DNA of 64,000 nt from Spongilla lacustris (GCA_949361645.1 OX442415.1:19437283-19501282), one strand, 5' to 3'. Positions 34,172-45,990 are shown, numbered from the stretch's first letter. Numbers and translations: made by a program. Notes: a model not told the origin generated them from the sequence alone.

Positions 34172-34960
34172 CTAAGCATGAAGCACACACACCCCTGGCC
34201 ACATGTCATACACATAAATCTCCATCAAAACGATCCTCACAGGATTCAAAGCCCTCATCTCTTGACTGAAGGTACTCACACATTCTTCAATGCCAGTAGC
34301 CAAGGCATCATGATTAATCGCCATAAGTGTCTGCATGTCCTTGATGTAAGTAAATATGATTAAAGCAATTGGCCATTCACACCAAAGATGCTTACCAGAT
34401 TTCTTTCCATTTTCACATATGATGGGCAAAAGGACCACCACTGAGTACAGCAGGTCTACCATCATGGCCAAACTGCATCGATTGTATCCAGCTGTGTTGG
34501 GGCAAAATAGGTAGAGAAGGATGTGAAGAAGGGGAAGGGAGAGGAGAGAGGAGAGAAGGGGGAAAGAAAGGGAAAGGAGAAGAGAATGGGGAGAGAAGGG
34601 AAGGAAGAAGAGGAGGGGGAGAAGTTATGAGAAGAGGAAAGAGAAGATGAAACAGGAGGGAAGGGGAGGGGATTAGCTAGCAGATAAGCAGTACACCCCT
34701 CGGCAATACATCCATGGGACATGGCACAATCAAATATACACATACACCCACCTTTCCAGAGTGATCCACCCCTCATCCTGCATGGTGGGATAGTGTTCCC
34801 TTTCCTCTTCTTCACTGATCTTCACCTAATAACATTGGCCAAGAACAGCTCATATCTGGTAGACACACACATTTGAATACAACATACCTTCCTCAGAGCA
34901 GCATTGTTTTTGGCCATATCAAGAACATACCTGGCCTGTACCGTGCAGAAAGCATTAATT
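34172..34960 (-). other. Possible exons of an unrecognised gene or relic
   Basis: On the minus strand several protein-like pieces are bounded by splice-like dinucleotides. About 34930-34890 reads YVLDMAKNNAALRK and is followed by GTATGT. About 34830-34760 reads KISEEEEREHYPTMQDEGW, preceded by TTATTAG and followed by GTGGGT. About 34490-34400 reads MMVDLLYSVVVLLPIIC, followed by GTAAGC. About 34341-34172 reads DMQTLMAINHD and on to a stop. The reading phases do not join consistently at every junction. I cannot name a family. It could be host exons, a decayed gene or chance. Confidence 0.25.
34508..34672. repeat. Polypurine (GGGAGA/GAAGGG) tract
   Basis: About 160 bases of almost pure A and G on the plus strand, mostly AGGAGAG and GGGAAGG. 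Able to form triplex DNA in principle. Confidence 0.85.
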
Positions 34961-35054
34961 ATTAACGCGCATGATATATTGTGGGCGTTATTCGTTTCCT
35001 TGCGAGTTGCATGTAACTCGCAGACGACTCGCCTTAATAGTTTGGGGATGGGGG

Positions 35055-35297
35055 AGGGGGGGGGGCCTGCCCTCCCCCCCTCCCCCCCCTCCCCCCCCCT
35101 CCCCCCCCTCCCCCCTCCCCCCCTCCCCCCCCCCTCCCCCCCCTCCCCCCCCTCCCCCCCTCCCCCCCCTCCCCCCCTCCCCCCCCTCCCCCCTCCCCCC
35201 CCTCCCCCCCTCCCCCCCCTCCCCCCCTCCCCCCCCTCCCCCCCTCCCCCCCCTCCCCCCCTCCCCCCCCCTCCCCCCCTCCACCCCCCCCCCCCCA
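35055..35297. repeat. C-rich (C5-9 T)n tract
   Basis: About 240 bases of C runs separated by single T, headed by a G run and CCTGCC. The proline/serine and glycine frames through it are artefacts. The G-rich strand has many runs able to form G-quadruplexes; assembly length here is unreliable. Confidence 0.95.
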
Positions 35298-35323
35298 TTC
35301 ATATTAAATGCCGTTCCTGACAT

Positions 35324-35758
35324 GAAATTGCCGCCCCCCCCCCCCTTAGGTATGTTAAGACTGGCTACACTAAATTTGGAATTAAAAATTTCGGCAAATT
35401 CTACAACATGCCGCTTTTCTGTTTGGGTGCTTCTTGTAGCTATTCTCGTTATACCATATCTTTGTTCAATGATCCCGCAAATTTATTCAATTGATAGTTG
35501 TCATAACAACCTTAGTCGTTTATTGCATCGCGCTCCGAAATATGGGGGCGTTTCTTTGCGTTTTCGCAAAACCCAGATAATTTGTTGTTTGTGGACGAAA
35601 ACCGTTATATATTGTTTATTTGATACCCCCCCCCCCCCCCCCCCAAGGCAACCACACACATACACACACACGATGCGCGTGCGCGCGCACTACCTACCGT
35701 ACGTAACGCACGCGCATCTAGAAAGCACACCTTTTGTGTGTGGGGGGGCGGCAATTTC
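35324..35758. mobile_element. Short element with GAAATTGCCGCCCCCCC inverted ends
   Basis: A 17-bp perfect terminal inverted repeat, GAAATTGCCGCCCCCCC at the left and its inverse ending GGCAATTTC at the right, encloses 400 bp that is non-coding, with a second poly-C run near 35626. No convincing target duplication was found. Likely a MITE. Confidence 0.6.
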
Positions 35759-36114
35759 TTGATAACGCAAAATCTAATACAGGAAATTTTATTAAATACC
35801 CAAGAACGTTTTATCGTTCCTACTAACTTAACTGAATCACGATCATAATTTTAAAACAATAACACCAACTTTAAGGTTTAATTAGGTGCACCGTTTTGTA
35901 AAAGGTGCAAATGGCGAAACATTTTGACAGCTGCATGCTGCTGCTTCAATTGCTACATCACTATGCTTCTAAAGCGATTTACACAATATAAAGGAGAAAT
36001 ACGGTTTGCTCTCAGCCGCCTGTTGAGGCTCGTTGTCGCAATAAACTTCATTGCCTTTCACGCGTATGTAAATTCTTTTTTAAAAAATTCACTGCGCTGC
36101 GACTACGCTAATTT
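35759..36114. other. AT-rich spacer, perhaps the left part of element C
   Basis: No supported gene. It may belong to the element whose GC-rich block and right end follow. Confidence 0.3.
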
Positions 36115-36466
36115 TTAGCGGGGTTTGAAGCGACAAATGTGAAATTAAAGCTTCTGGGGCTCCGCCCCAGGCCCCGATGGGGTAGCATAGAGCGCTCCCC
36201 CTTACCCCCTTGCTGGCGAGGGGGTGGACCCTCCCCCGGCCGCCCCTCCAACTAGCCACCACCCCCCCCCCCACCCACCCCACCCCCCCACCCCCCCCTC
36301 CCACCCCCACCCCCACCCCCTTCCCCCCCCACCCCCCTCCCCCCCCCACCCCCCCCTCCCACCCCCACCCCCACCCCCTTCCCCCCCCCACCCCCCTCCC
36401 CCCCCCACCCCCCCCTCCCCCCCCCCCCCCCACCCCTATAGCCCCATTCCTACATCCACCACTGCT
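36115..36466 (-). mobile_element. CAG...CTG transposon relic, copy C (right part)
   Basis: The GC-rich block (36151-36216, GGGGCTCCGCCCCAGGCCCC and AGAGCGCTCCCCC) matches the blocks of copies A, B and the autonomous element. A 190-bp C-rich tract with CCCA interruptions follows and the right end reads CCTACATCCACCACTG, an altered form of CTGGATCCGCCACTG. The left terminus was not found. Confidence 0.6.
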
Positions 36467-36840
36467 CGCAAGAACACACGCACACGATATACCGGTCCCT
36501 TGCGCGTGAATAAAACTTGGACGTATTGCACCCAAACGGTAGGCCTATACATATCTCTCTTGGCCTTTTGATTTGCCTCTTGTTTAGAGGCTAAAATAAG
36601 TTCTCGATTTTGATCGTAGTAGGCCTTCATGCTATATCCTTCTTACTCTCAGGATCGGCTTTGTAGCGCATCTTCTCGCAAGCTTTCTTTTTTTTCATTT
36701 GCTTCTTGAAAACTGTCACGCTCGACACATTCAATATCTTGTGACTCGTCTGCACAACTGTCATCATTTATTTCTCGACGTGAAGTCATTTTGACCGTCC
36801 CGTCAATTGCAAACTTCTACAAAGAAAAAATGGTTACTAT
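36467..36840 (-). pseudogene. Fragment of an unrecognised charged protein
   Basis: On the minus strand a short frame begins MTSRREINDDSCADES (36792 leftward). After a frame change it continues as KKACEKMRYKADPESKKD and, after a stop, KAYYDQNRELILASKQEANQ. The last pieces resemble the Arg/Lys/Tyr-rich N-terminal repeats of some Helitron-type or other transposon proteins, but that is only an impression. Frames are broken, so it is likely a relic. Confidence 0.3.
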
Positions 36841-38928
36841 TGTTAATGCTCAAAGGGTATACATGTATACCGGTTTACATTAATCATGTACACGTGTTTC
36901 CGGTGCTACAGTCACTGCGAGCTATACATGTAGTATAGTGTAGCCAGGTGCTTCAATGGTTTCTGACTTCAACATCAACCACAAGCTAATGTTGGATCTC
37001 CCTTGTATGGCTTCCAAAGCTAAAGTTCGAAATTGTGTTCAGTATAACTCAAACTCGGAAAGGAATAGTACCAAACAAATTCGGTAGACAGTTAAGGTGT
37101 TTCTAACTTGCCTCCTACATTTCCTATTCAAAACGGCTAATATTACACTTCAATCGTGACGAAGATACAGTGCAATAAACCTCTCATCCGAGCGAATCTT
37201 ATCTTATCAGATCCAGATGGAGTAACTTAAAAGTTTGTGTTAGGTTCGAGTGTGGGAACGAGTGAGCGTTTCTCTGTTGTCTGAGCTTTCTAAGCGTCGG
37301 CAGTTTTACTAAGTTGTAGGTACTCGACTGCTGTATATCCAAATATGCTCGCTAAAGTCCAACTGATTCTACGGTACATCGGCAATAGTGGGGAATCGGT
37401 ATATTGCTAATCGTTTTCATCACACTTCAAATCCTACATAGGACCTACTAACGTAGGTCCTGACAGTAAAGGGATAGGAAACGAACCCAATCAACATTCG
37501 TTAACATCTGCAGTCCGCATATTCGGGCACTATGGAATGGAGACTGTAAAAAGGACCAGATTGAGTTTCTTTCTTCTTCTACCACAAAAATATATCGCTG
37601 CTCCCGCTGTTCCGAGTGTGCATTTCGGTAAAGGGACAATGACATAAACGACTGTATACGTAAACAATTGTGCAATTTTAACTGACGCTCGCACTTTAAA
37701 TTTTTGTATTTTTTGTATTATTTTGTATAACTGGTTTCGACACGCGGATGGTAGATTCCCTATGGCTCACGTGCTCCATTTCCAATCTACAATATTTGTG
37801 GCGAAGCTCACACCGGTTACATGTGCATATCTGTCATGTTTTTGTTGGTTTATACGCAAGTAGGCTATTAAAGACAACGCTTCGTTATCGTTTTAAATTT
37901 TAAAATAGGGGTCGATCAAAAAACACGCCACGGAGCCAATCTTACTTAGGACCCACTTGTTCACTACCACTGGTACTGATCATAATACGTTTCAATTTCA
38001 TACAATACACTGCATGGAGTCTGCGGCCTTTGCTCCATGTCTTTCCTGTCAGACTTGGGTCGCCGCATTTGCGAACACCACCCGTGACAAAACTGAGCTC
38101 TCTGCAAAATTTTCCTATACTACCATTCAGAGGGGGATTGCTACATTTATTTTGGGAACTTTGCCTCCTTCCCACTCTTCATTAATTGAATGATGTTAAT
38201 TAAACTGAATGTTATGCAGGTATTTGGATTTTTAAAAGTCATGAATAGCTCTGCGGTAGAATTAGATCTGAATATTACGCTGGTAATTTTATCTAGCATT
38301 TAGCTGGTATACACAATACACTGTTTTGGTAAATTTATACACTAAATTGTGCAACACCCTGTACTACGTACATGCACCAGAAGCACTGTGAGCGTCTCAA
38401 CTAAGGACCACCAGGCAGCCGATACCGTTAGCTTGATTTTCAGATACTCCCACGGTCAATAGGCTTATGCATGACGGTTGATTGATCATGACTCAGAGAC
38501 GTCAGAGTCGGTAAGCCGCGGCAACACTGGTAACGACACTGACGAGTGCCCCCCAATTAACGCTAGCCAACGTTCGAGTAAGAAGATTCACAGGTGATTG
38601 CAATGCAACTTGCTATAACGCGGGTGCAACAAACGAATCTATTCGCTGCTGTGACGTCATCCGGTCTGGGAACGAGACCAGGTGTTCAAGACGAAATAAT
38701 GAAGCCACGCAATGCACACAAACAATGCCTGGACAATGCATGCACAAAAGGACCTTCATGCCCGGCACGTGTAGCCGCATAGTGCACATGACTGACATGA
38801 GGAATAATTTAATTATTGATGAATTTCAACTGCGTGTCGGCAAGCAACAGTAACGCATTAGGACCAGCATTAGACGACCGACACCCACGCGTCGTCATGA
38901 TAACATGTAGCGTTATGTTTATGCATAC
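36841..38928. other. Intergenic, no supported gene
   Basis: No protein-like frame. CCGGTCTGGGAACGAGACC at 38661-38679 is a single copy of the dispersed GTCTGGGAACGAGAC word. Confidence 0.4.
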
Positions 38929-38992
38929 CAGTTTCACCAACATGAGCAATGACGAAATTCAAATTTCGTCATTGCTCATGTTGGTGAAACTG
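38929..38992. repeat. 64-bp perfect palindrome
   Basis: 31-bp arms starting CAGTTTCACCAACATGAGCA are perfectly mirrored around a 2-base centre CA. Outside, GCATAC and GTATGC extend the pairing after a 3-base bulge. Perfect arms imply recent origin or correction. Confidence 0.95.
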
Positions 38993-40700
38993 CATGTATG
39001 CCTAATCGCCGTGGGCAATAATCGATCTCTAGAAATGATTGTGTGTCCCTAATTGTGACTGATCTGCTCGAGACAGTTGTCCGCCTAACTCCCGCGAATG
39101 CGCGCCGGCACGCGGTGTAAGCGGCATTACACAGAGTGAACTATACTGACGTGTATACCTAAATGTATACATGTAATTAAGGGTATGTGCTAATATCTTG
39201 TGGTCCGACAAATTCATAAGCTACCTATACGTGGGTCTATACAGTTGGGCGTAGCCTGACCTTTGCGCATGCATGTGGACTATTATATCGCATATACACG
39301 TAGCTAACCCACAATCGCTATTCCGCATCGAAATTCATTATCTATATATACCATTTTCTAGTTCAGGTACATAAATAATAATCGTTTAATTTCTCATAAC
39401 GTCCCAATTCAGTAGTTCAGCATTCTAATTCTTGTTCATTCTTTTCCCTGTCTTTTGTAACTATATATCGATTAACTTCATGAATTAGCCTGAGTGGAAA
39501 TTTCATTTAGTACAATAGTATTATAGATATTTGATTTGATACATCCATGTGCACATTTACAATAGCCCGCCAAGGCCGCCATATATATGCTGATGCCCCC
39601 GGCATGTAATAAAATATTTGTCCAGGACTTATCCTACAGATTTATGAAACCTTACTTAGGAGTGTACCGAGGGGGATAGTTTACAACGCACGGAATGGGA
39701 CACTTTCGTCCTATAGGAAGACCAGGGCCGCCAAAGGCCAGCCGGCCTGGCCTGATCTATCTGGCCGGACCCCTGACCTGCCAGGGCAGACCACGCCCCC
39801 TCAATGTACCAACGTGTATGCAACATATGTGTACATGTACATATACAAATGCAGCTCATTTCTTGTTCAGAATTAAATTATAATTAAAGCAAGTAAAATA
39901 GCAACATGACATCCACTGTCAGGTCTCAATCAAAGGTCCATACATCGAAGGAGATTGGGTACGCAGATCATAAAGCTTGGAGCCGTTCTCAAGGGAATAC
40001 TCCAATCTTTAAACACACATTGAACGGCATCATGCACAAGGAGTCAAGGACTCAGTAGTTTCTGCCAAACAAGAACCAAGAAACTCTTAAGCTTAGCACA
40101 TGCATGGTATGAAACTTTGCTCCCCCCAGTTCTTGCTGACAGTCTAACCTTCAGAGTTTAATAACTAATAAACATATACTGCTAGTGTAGTGTTTGTGCT
40201 ACAGCTAAAGGCGTGAATCTCACAAGTTCTACGGGTTTTTTTTCAGCCGCTGAGCAGATGATAGGAATCATTGAAACCGACGGAGTCGGATAGCCGGCCT
40301 ACGGCAGCCCTGACTGGAAGACCATGCATAGAGAGTAAAAACTTCCCTGAGACAATTTACTCCGTAGTACGTACGCGTACATTGTACGTAACAGCCACGA
40401 TCCTTTCCCATAGAACACGCCCCTTTTTTATTTTGTACCACGCCCCTTCAGGCTCCCGAAGTGCCTCGATCTTCATACTTGTGAAAACGAGTCAACGCGT
40501 GACGTACGAAAAGAAGTCCCAATTAATGACGACGAGATATTCATAGCTAAACCACAACCCACGCCACAAAGCGGTGGATCCAATCACTACCTCGAATCAC
40601 GAATTGCTGTCAACATCAATGAGAATGTAAAGTACCTTGAAGACACAGACCTGCTAAAATTTAGGTGTGATGCTGGGGACGCTAGCTGTTTTAGCTGATC
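38993..40700. other. Intergenic, no supported gene
   Basis: No protein-like frame. AGGCCGGCTGGCCTTTGG-like words near 39735-39790 are locally GC-rich and may be the edge of an unidentified element. Confidence 0.35.
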
Positions 40701-40709
40701 ATGAGCGTT

Positions 40710-40980
40710 CATAGGCGGCCGGAGGGGGCGCCCAGGGGGCCTTAGCCCCCCCCCCCCCCCCCCCCCCCACCCCAGGCTATGGCGCCCCTCTCCCCCCACC
40801 TCCAATCCCTAATCCACAACATGCGGAGCCGGCATAATTTAGCTTCTAGCGCTCGCTCGCATGCATTATTAGCTCAAAGGTGTGAAAAAAAGTATCGAAA
40901 CCAGGAATTCAATGCTCAAATTTTTTTCCCCCGGACCCCCTTCCTAGCCCCCCCCTTTCAATATTCCTGGATCCGCCCTT
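40710..40980. mobile_element. CAG...CTG-type transposon relic
   Basis: The right end, CTGGATCCGCCCTTG (40966-40980), is close to the CTGGATCCGCCACTG terminus of copies A and B. A poly-C tract (about 40747-40768) and CCCCTTCCTAGCCCCCCC lie inside. The left end is uncertain; GGCGGCCGGAGGGGGCGCCC at about 40713 is a candidate. Confidence 0.45.
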
Positions 40981-41449
40981 GCGATGGGCACTTTGTCGTG
41001 ACAGGATTTATAAATAAGTGTTATACTATTCAGTATACCTTCCTACATCACGTACGGAAAGGGATTCAAGCATTGTGATTTGTGCAGAGCGTATCAGCAT
41101 GGAGCATGCACAATTGCGCATGCACATACTGTTGATTGCGCAAGAGTCAAGACTTTTAATTATTTACACTCCGAGAAAGTTATTATTCCTCCTTATTAGG
41201 TATAATTGATAGTGTAGCTGACCCTACCCATCAATGATCACTACCGAATCACGCAGCATACGTACGCTATAGCTAGCTTTTGCCTTACACGCCCAGCAAT
41301 AATTTCAACTAATTTGGAATAAACAATAGGCACGGTCATGTAAATATGTACATAGAAGATGTATAAATACAAGGAAGTAGTGGCTGTTCAGATCAAATTA
41401 TTGCATGTATCAGACAACAACACAGTTTTGCCATTCAGGTGGAGAGAGG
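40981..41449. other. 5' flank of collagen gene 3
   Basis: No gene. A second TATA-like word, GTATAAATAC, lies at 41361-41370, further upstream than the one at 41450. Confidence 0.4.
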
Positions 41450-41458
41450 TATATAAAG
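41450..41458 (+). promoter_or_regulatory. TATA box of collagen gene 3
   Basis: TATATAAAG lies 55 bp upstream of the ATG at 41505, the same spacing as TATATAAG before gene 2. Confidence 0.65.
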
Positions 41459-41504
41459 GTACCTATCAGCAGGAAAACCATCACTTCTCACTTGTTGAAC
41501 AACC

Positions 41505-43836
41505 ATGGTCATGACTTCACTGGGCGTGGCTGCATGCCTTCTTCAGCTTGCAGCTGCAGCATCTGTAGCCTATCCAGCACCACCCTACCAGCAACCAACT
41601 ACACCACCCTACCAGCAGGTGACAACACCACCCTACCAGCAACCAACTACACCTCCATACCAGCAGGTGACAACACCACCCTACCAGCAGGTGACAACAC
41701 CACCCTACCAGCAGGTGACAACACCACCCTACCAGCAGGTGACAACACCACCCTACCAGCAGGTGACAACACCACCCTACCAGCAGGTGACAACACCTCC
41801 ATACCAGCAGGTGACAACACCACCCTACCAGCAGGTGACAACACCACCCTACAAGCAGGTGACAACACCACCCTACCAGCAGGTGACAACACCACCCTAC
41901 CAGCAGGTGACAACACCACCCTACCAGCAGGTGACAACACCACCATACCAGCAGGTGACAACACCACCCTACCAGCAGGTGACAACACCACCCTACCAGC
42001 AGGTGACAACACCACCCTACAAGCAGGTGACAACACCACCCTACCAGCAGGTAACAACACCTCCATACCAGCAGGCGACAACACCACCCTACAAGCAGGT
42101 GACAACACCACCCTACCAGCAGGTGACAACTTCTCCATACCAGCAGGTGACAACACCTCCATACCAGCAGGTGACCACACCTCAGCATACGACAACAGCC
42201 GCCTACCATCATACGACTGCACCCCACCACACAGTGAAAGCAACCAAGCCGCATGAGGATTGCAAGCAGTACTGCCCCCCGGGCCTCCCTGGTCCCCAAG
42301 GTATGACCAATATGATTTGTACTTTATATCCTACATGTGTATAAAGTGATACTGATTTAATGGAATGTGGATGTATTTTTTAGGACCTAAGGGTAATGCA
42401 GGTAGCCCTGGACCTCAGGGTAAACCAGGACAAACTGGTCCACGAGGACAACCTGGTCCACAGGGACCTCAGGGATACAAAGGAGACACTGGAGCTCAGG
42501 GACCACAAGGAGTAGCTGGACCTCCAGGATATGATGGTGAGTTTTTCATGTCAGTTGTGATATAGCCGGACTGCAATTATTACATCATGTGCATGCATCT
42601 AATTAGGAGCAAAAGGAGAGAAGGGAGAGTGCTTCTATCCTCCTCCCCCAAACTGCCCTTATTGCCCTGCTGGTCCTGCTGGAGCACCTGGTGCTCAGGG
42701 AGCACCTGGAGCACCTGGTGCACCTGGACTGCCTGGACCTGCTGGTCAACAAGGACCAAAAGGAGACCAAGGACTACCTGGCAATGATGGACAGCCTGGA
42801 GCTCCTGGTGCACCTGGCAATGATGGTATGAAGTTGATAGAGGTCATTGTACCTTAATACATTAAATAATGGCTAATGTTGTAGGTGCCAAGGGTAATAA
42901 AGGAGATACAGGAATCCAGGGACCTCAGGGACCAAAGGGAGACCAGGGTGCAAAGGGAGACCAAGGAGCCAAGGGAGATGCAGGCCAGCGAGGACAACCT
43001 GGTCAAACTGGAGCTCCAGGAAAGGATGGTCAGAATGGTGCTAAGGGAGACAAGGGAGAGCAAGGACCAGCTGGAAGTCCTGGAGCACCTGGTGCGTTGA
43101 CTCCACATCTATATTTATGTGCTTGAAAATGTTTTAACTATCCGTCAGGAATTAATGGAGCCCAAGGTCCTGCAGGTCCTACTGGACCAGCTGGTCCTGC
43201 AGGTCCTTCTGGTCCATCTGGACCACAGGGACCACAAGGACCAAAGGGAGACACTGGCCCACAGGGACCTAAGGGAGCTCCTGGATCCAATGGTATGCAG
43301 TAATCAAAAAATTTAGTAACTTTTTTCATAAAATGTGTGCTTATCTTATTTTTTTAGGAGCTGTATTCTACATCCGCTGGGGAAACAATGTGTGCCCTGC
43401 TGGTGAAAGCAATGTGTACTCTGGACACATTGTTGAGAGCAACAATGCCAATGATGCTGATGGAGACTACCTGTGTCTTCCTGATGCTCACAATGCTTAC
43501 CCACCTCAGATACAGAGCCCTCTCTTGAATTTGAAGGATGTCACTGATGCTAAAGGAAAAACTGTTCCTTGTGTTGCCTGCTTGGCTAGTGGTCGATCCA
43601 CAGTTTTCACTTTCCCTGATAACACAGTCTGTCCATATGGATGGTATGCAGAGTATGTAGGTTACGAGGCAGCCAATCCAAAATGGCCTGGAGAAAACCT
43701 GTGTATTGACACCTATTATGGTGCTCAGCTGAGCCAGAGTCCCTGCAATGACCTTGCAGTTATTGCAAAGGGTGCATTGAATGCCTACTCTTATGCAACT
43801 CAGGATATTGTGTCCTGTGTGGTCTGCTCCATATAA
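41505..43836 (+). CDS. Short-chain collagen C4-like protein, gene 3, with repeat-rich N-terminus
   Basis: Six exons: 41505-42300, 42384-42536, 42607-42825, 42885-43091, 43149-43292 and 43358-43836, giving 665 residues; all introns phase 1 with GT/AG ends. Start [20 protein letters not shown] is a signal peptide, near-identical to gene 2. Exon 1 is enlarged by 25 tandem copies of an 8-residue unit (PYQQVTTP), then a His/Thr segment and CKQYC. Exons 2 to 5 (153, 219, 207 and 144 nt) encode Gly-X-Y helices with a [12 protein letters not shown] interruption. The last exon gives the cysteine-rich C-domain ([45 protein letters not shown]); unlike genes 1 and 2 it keeps both cysteines of PCxxC. Secreted matrix protein; the repeats may add flexible, crosslinkable or glycosylated length (inference). 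Confidence 0.95.
41577..42180 (+). repeat. 24-bp coding minisatellite in collagen gene 3
   Basis: 25 copies of a 24-bp unit (CCCTACCAGCAGGTGACAAC plus ACCA) in frame. Most copies are identical; copies 1 and 3 have Pro for Val, copy 21 has Ala, copy 24 starts with Ser, and copies 12, 19 and 22 carry Lys (AAGCAG) instead of the first Gln. Copy number probably varies among individuals and may be mis-assembled. Confidence 0.95.
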
Positions 43837-45057
43837 GCACTGAACATTACACCTATATTGACTCATCTATTGACTCATCAGTTTCAATGAAAAAATTATA
43901 AATTTGCAACAATCAAGTTATGACATTCATTCTCCTTAGAATCCATAGTGCATGGTACATGATTGTATTATCAATATTTGCTTTTACATGTATTTATGGT
44001 TAATGATTACATAAATACCTGGAGAACTAAATATACATATACAATGCAGTACTGTACTGAGTAGTGGCGCATGCTGGGAAACCATTTCCAGGAGTGAAGC
44101 ATTATATATTTAGGAAAACTGTTAGTATTCATAGCTAGACCTTAATTAATTGCTGCTCTTCATCAGTATAAAAAAAATTCATATGTGCACTACATGTACA
44201 TTAACATGACATGTGAGCGATACAGAAAAAAGGAACAGTTTGGTGGAAGCTGATACAAGTCAATCGACAGATGAAAGCTTCCCAACTACACATTGAACAT
44301 GCTTTATTTTCTCCTTAACCTTTAATCCCCCGTCATACTATGCTAGGATTATCATCCTATGCGTAGGACACAAGTTAAAATTAATTTTTAGCAAATTCAT
44401 ATGAACAGAGAACAAACCAAAATCTCATTGTACTGTAGATATGGTTATCAATTCAGAAAATACTGGTACTTCCTTGCAATTCTTCAAAGCTTGTCAAATA
44501 CAGTCAATACTGCATTGCTAAAAGATGTATTTTCAGTATGACGGTAAATCGCAAAGCAAATTCAAGTACCAACAAGTAATGTTGGAAAGATCAGAACAAC
44601 ATGCTAAAAGAAGGTAAGACAGGTCTTTTGCACTAAGCAAATAATAAAGTACATTGTAGATTTGGAATTCGCTAGCTCCACAAGTGTATGAACAATAGGT
44701 ATTTTTCACTTGTATGTTGCTGGAATGGCAAAGTGAATGGACAAAATCTTGAAAACGTAGTGTGTTTTCGGTACAAATGGCAAAACTGATTAGAGTTAGA
44801 ACACTGCCATAGAATGTATTAAGTAGCACACCATCATGCTTCAAAAAAACATTCAAAAAAAGTTATACTTGTTGTACATTTTTCTGTGACAATTAAATTC
44901 TCCACATAGTGCATTCTTACGAGCCGCATCCTGCATCGTGTAACCAAGGGTGTGATTTAAAAAATAGATTGAAAATTGGTAAATTTAGCGCGATAGACAC
45001 ATCAAACAACTGTAGAGGAATGGATGCCAAAAACCTGCATTTGTATTTTGTAGTAAC
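43837..45057. other. 3' flank of collagen gene 3 and intergenic DNA
   Basis: AT-rich, no protein-like frame supported. Confidence 0.4.
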
Positions 45058-45301
45058 TGGCTATGCAATTGGAGCATGCGCAGTGATGGCAGAATTCGGG
45101 AGAACCAGTTTGGAGCATACTTAAAAGGTCTACCATTAAAGGAACGAATCAGTCAAGACTTGATGATACCAGACATTCAGTACTGTGGCAGGTCTGTGTG
45201 TGTATGGACATAGTATTCGTTGTGTTTATGTGTGTGTTGCTGCTTATGTGATTATTGTGTGTACCACCAATTGACTTGTCAGTTGTCAGCGGCTAGGTAC
45301 A
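45058..45301 (+). repeat. 5' LTR of the Gypsy relic
   Basis: Begins TGGCTATGCAATTGGAGC, ends GCGGCTAGGTACA. It differs from the 3' copy at many sites, so the insertion is old. Confidence 0.75.
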
Positions 45302-45322
45302 TTTTGGTGACGAGGGAAAGTA

Positions 45323-45990
45323 ATGGTGGGACTACTAGGCACTATCGGACCTTTTGAAAGGGACACCGATGACTGGACATCGTACTGTGAGCAGTTGCAA
45401 CAATTCTTCATGGTGAACAAGACGGAAAGAAGAGCAGTATTGCTGAGTGTATGCTACCAGCTCATCGTAGCCCCAAGCAAACCGACAGATAAGTCTAGCT
45501 GTGGATGAAATTATGAAGTTGGTTAAAGACCATTTGACTCTGCAGCCTTCCAGCATTGTACAGCTGTTTAAATTTAATTCTCGTTCTCAGCGGGATACAG
45601 AGACCGTGTATCAGTTTGTGGCGGAGCTGAAAAAGAAAGTTGTCAGAACACTGTGAATTCGGGGATAGTCTGGATAACATGCTGAGAGACCGTCTGGTAT
45701 GTGGCTTTTGAGACGTGAAGGTGCAGCGCAGGCTGTTGGCAGAAGGTAAACTAACATTTGCAAAAGCGTTTGAGCTAGCACAGGTAGCTGAGCTGACAGA
45801 TAAGAATGTGGCAGACCTTCAGCATCCCCAGACACCAGAAGCGGTGCAAGCAGTTAAGCGGTCGTGGGTCGCCATCTCAGAATTCATGTTACTGTTGTCG
45901 AGGTAGGCACAAGGCATCCAACTGTAGGTATAAGGGCGTGGAGTGATTCTGCTGTGGGGAAAAGGGACATCTAGCCCGGGCTGTCACAAA
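45323..45990 (+). pseudogene. gag relic
   Basis: Begins MVGLLGTIGPFERDTDDWTS, a typical Gypsy gag opening, about 20 bp after the LTR. Blocks follow in other frames: VDEIMKLVKDHLTLQPSS, TETVYQFVAELKK, then VQRRLLAEGKLTFAKAFELA, and a decayed pair of zinc knuckles around 45890-45985 (CRGRHKASNC and CCGEKGHLAR, with a stop between). Several stops and frame changes. Confidence 0.8.

Noticed and set aside
34822..35762. Proline-rich and glycine-rich frames up to 263 codons
   Set aside because: They derive from the C-rich low-complexity tract, and tract length is itself unreliable.
41517..42299. Minus-strand frames rich in Cys/Leu/Val opposite the gene 3 repeat
   Set aside because: Mirror of the 24-bp coding repeat; sense strand has signal peptide, correct splice phase and paralogues.
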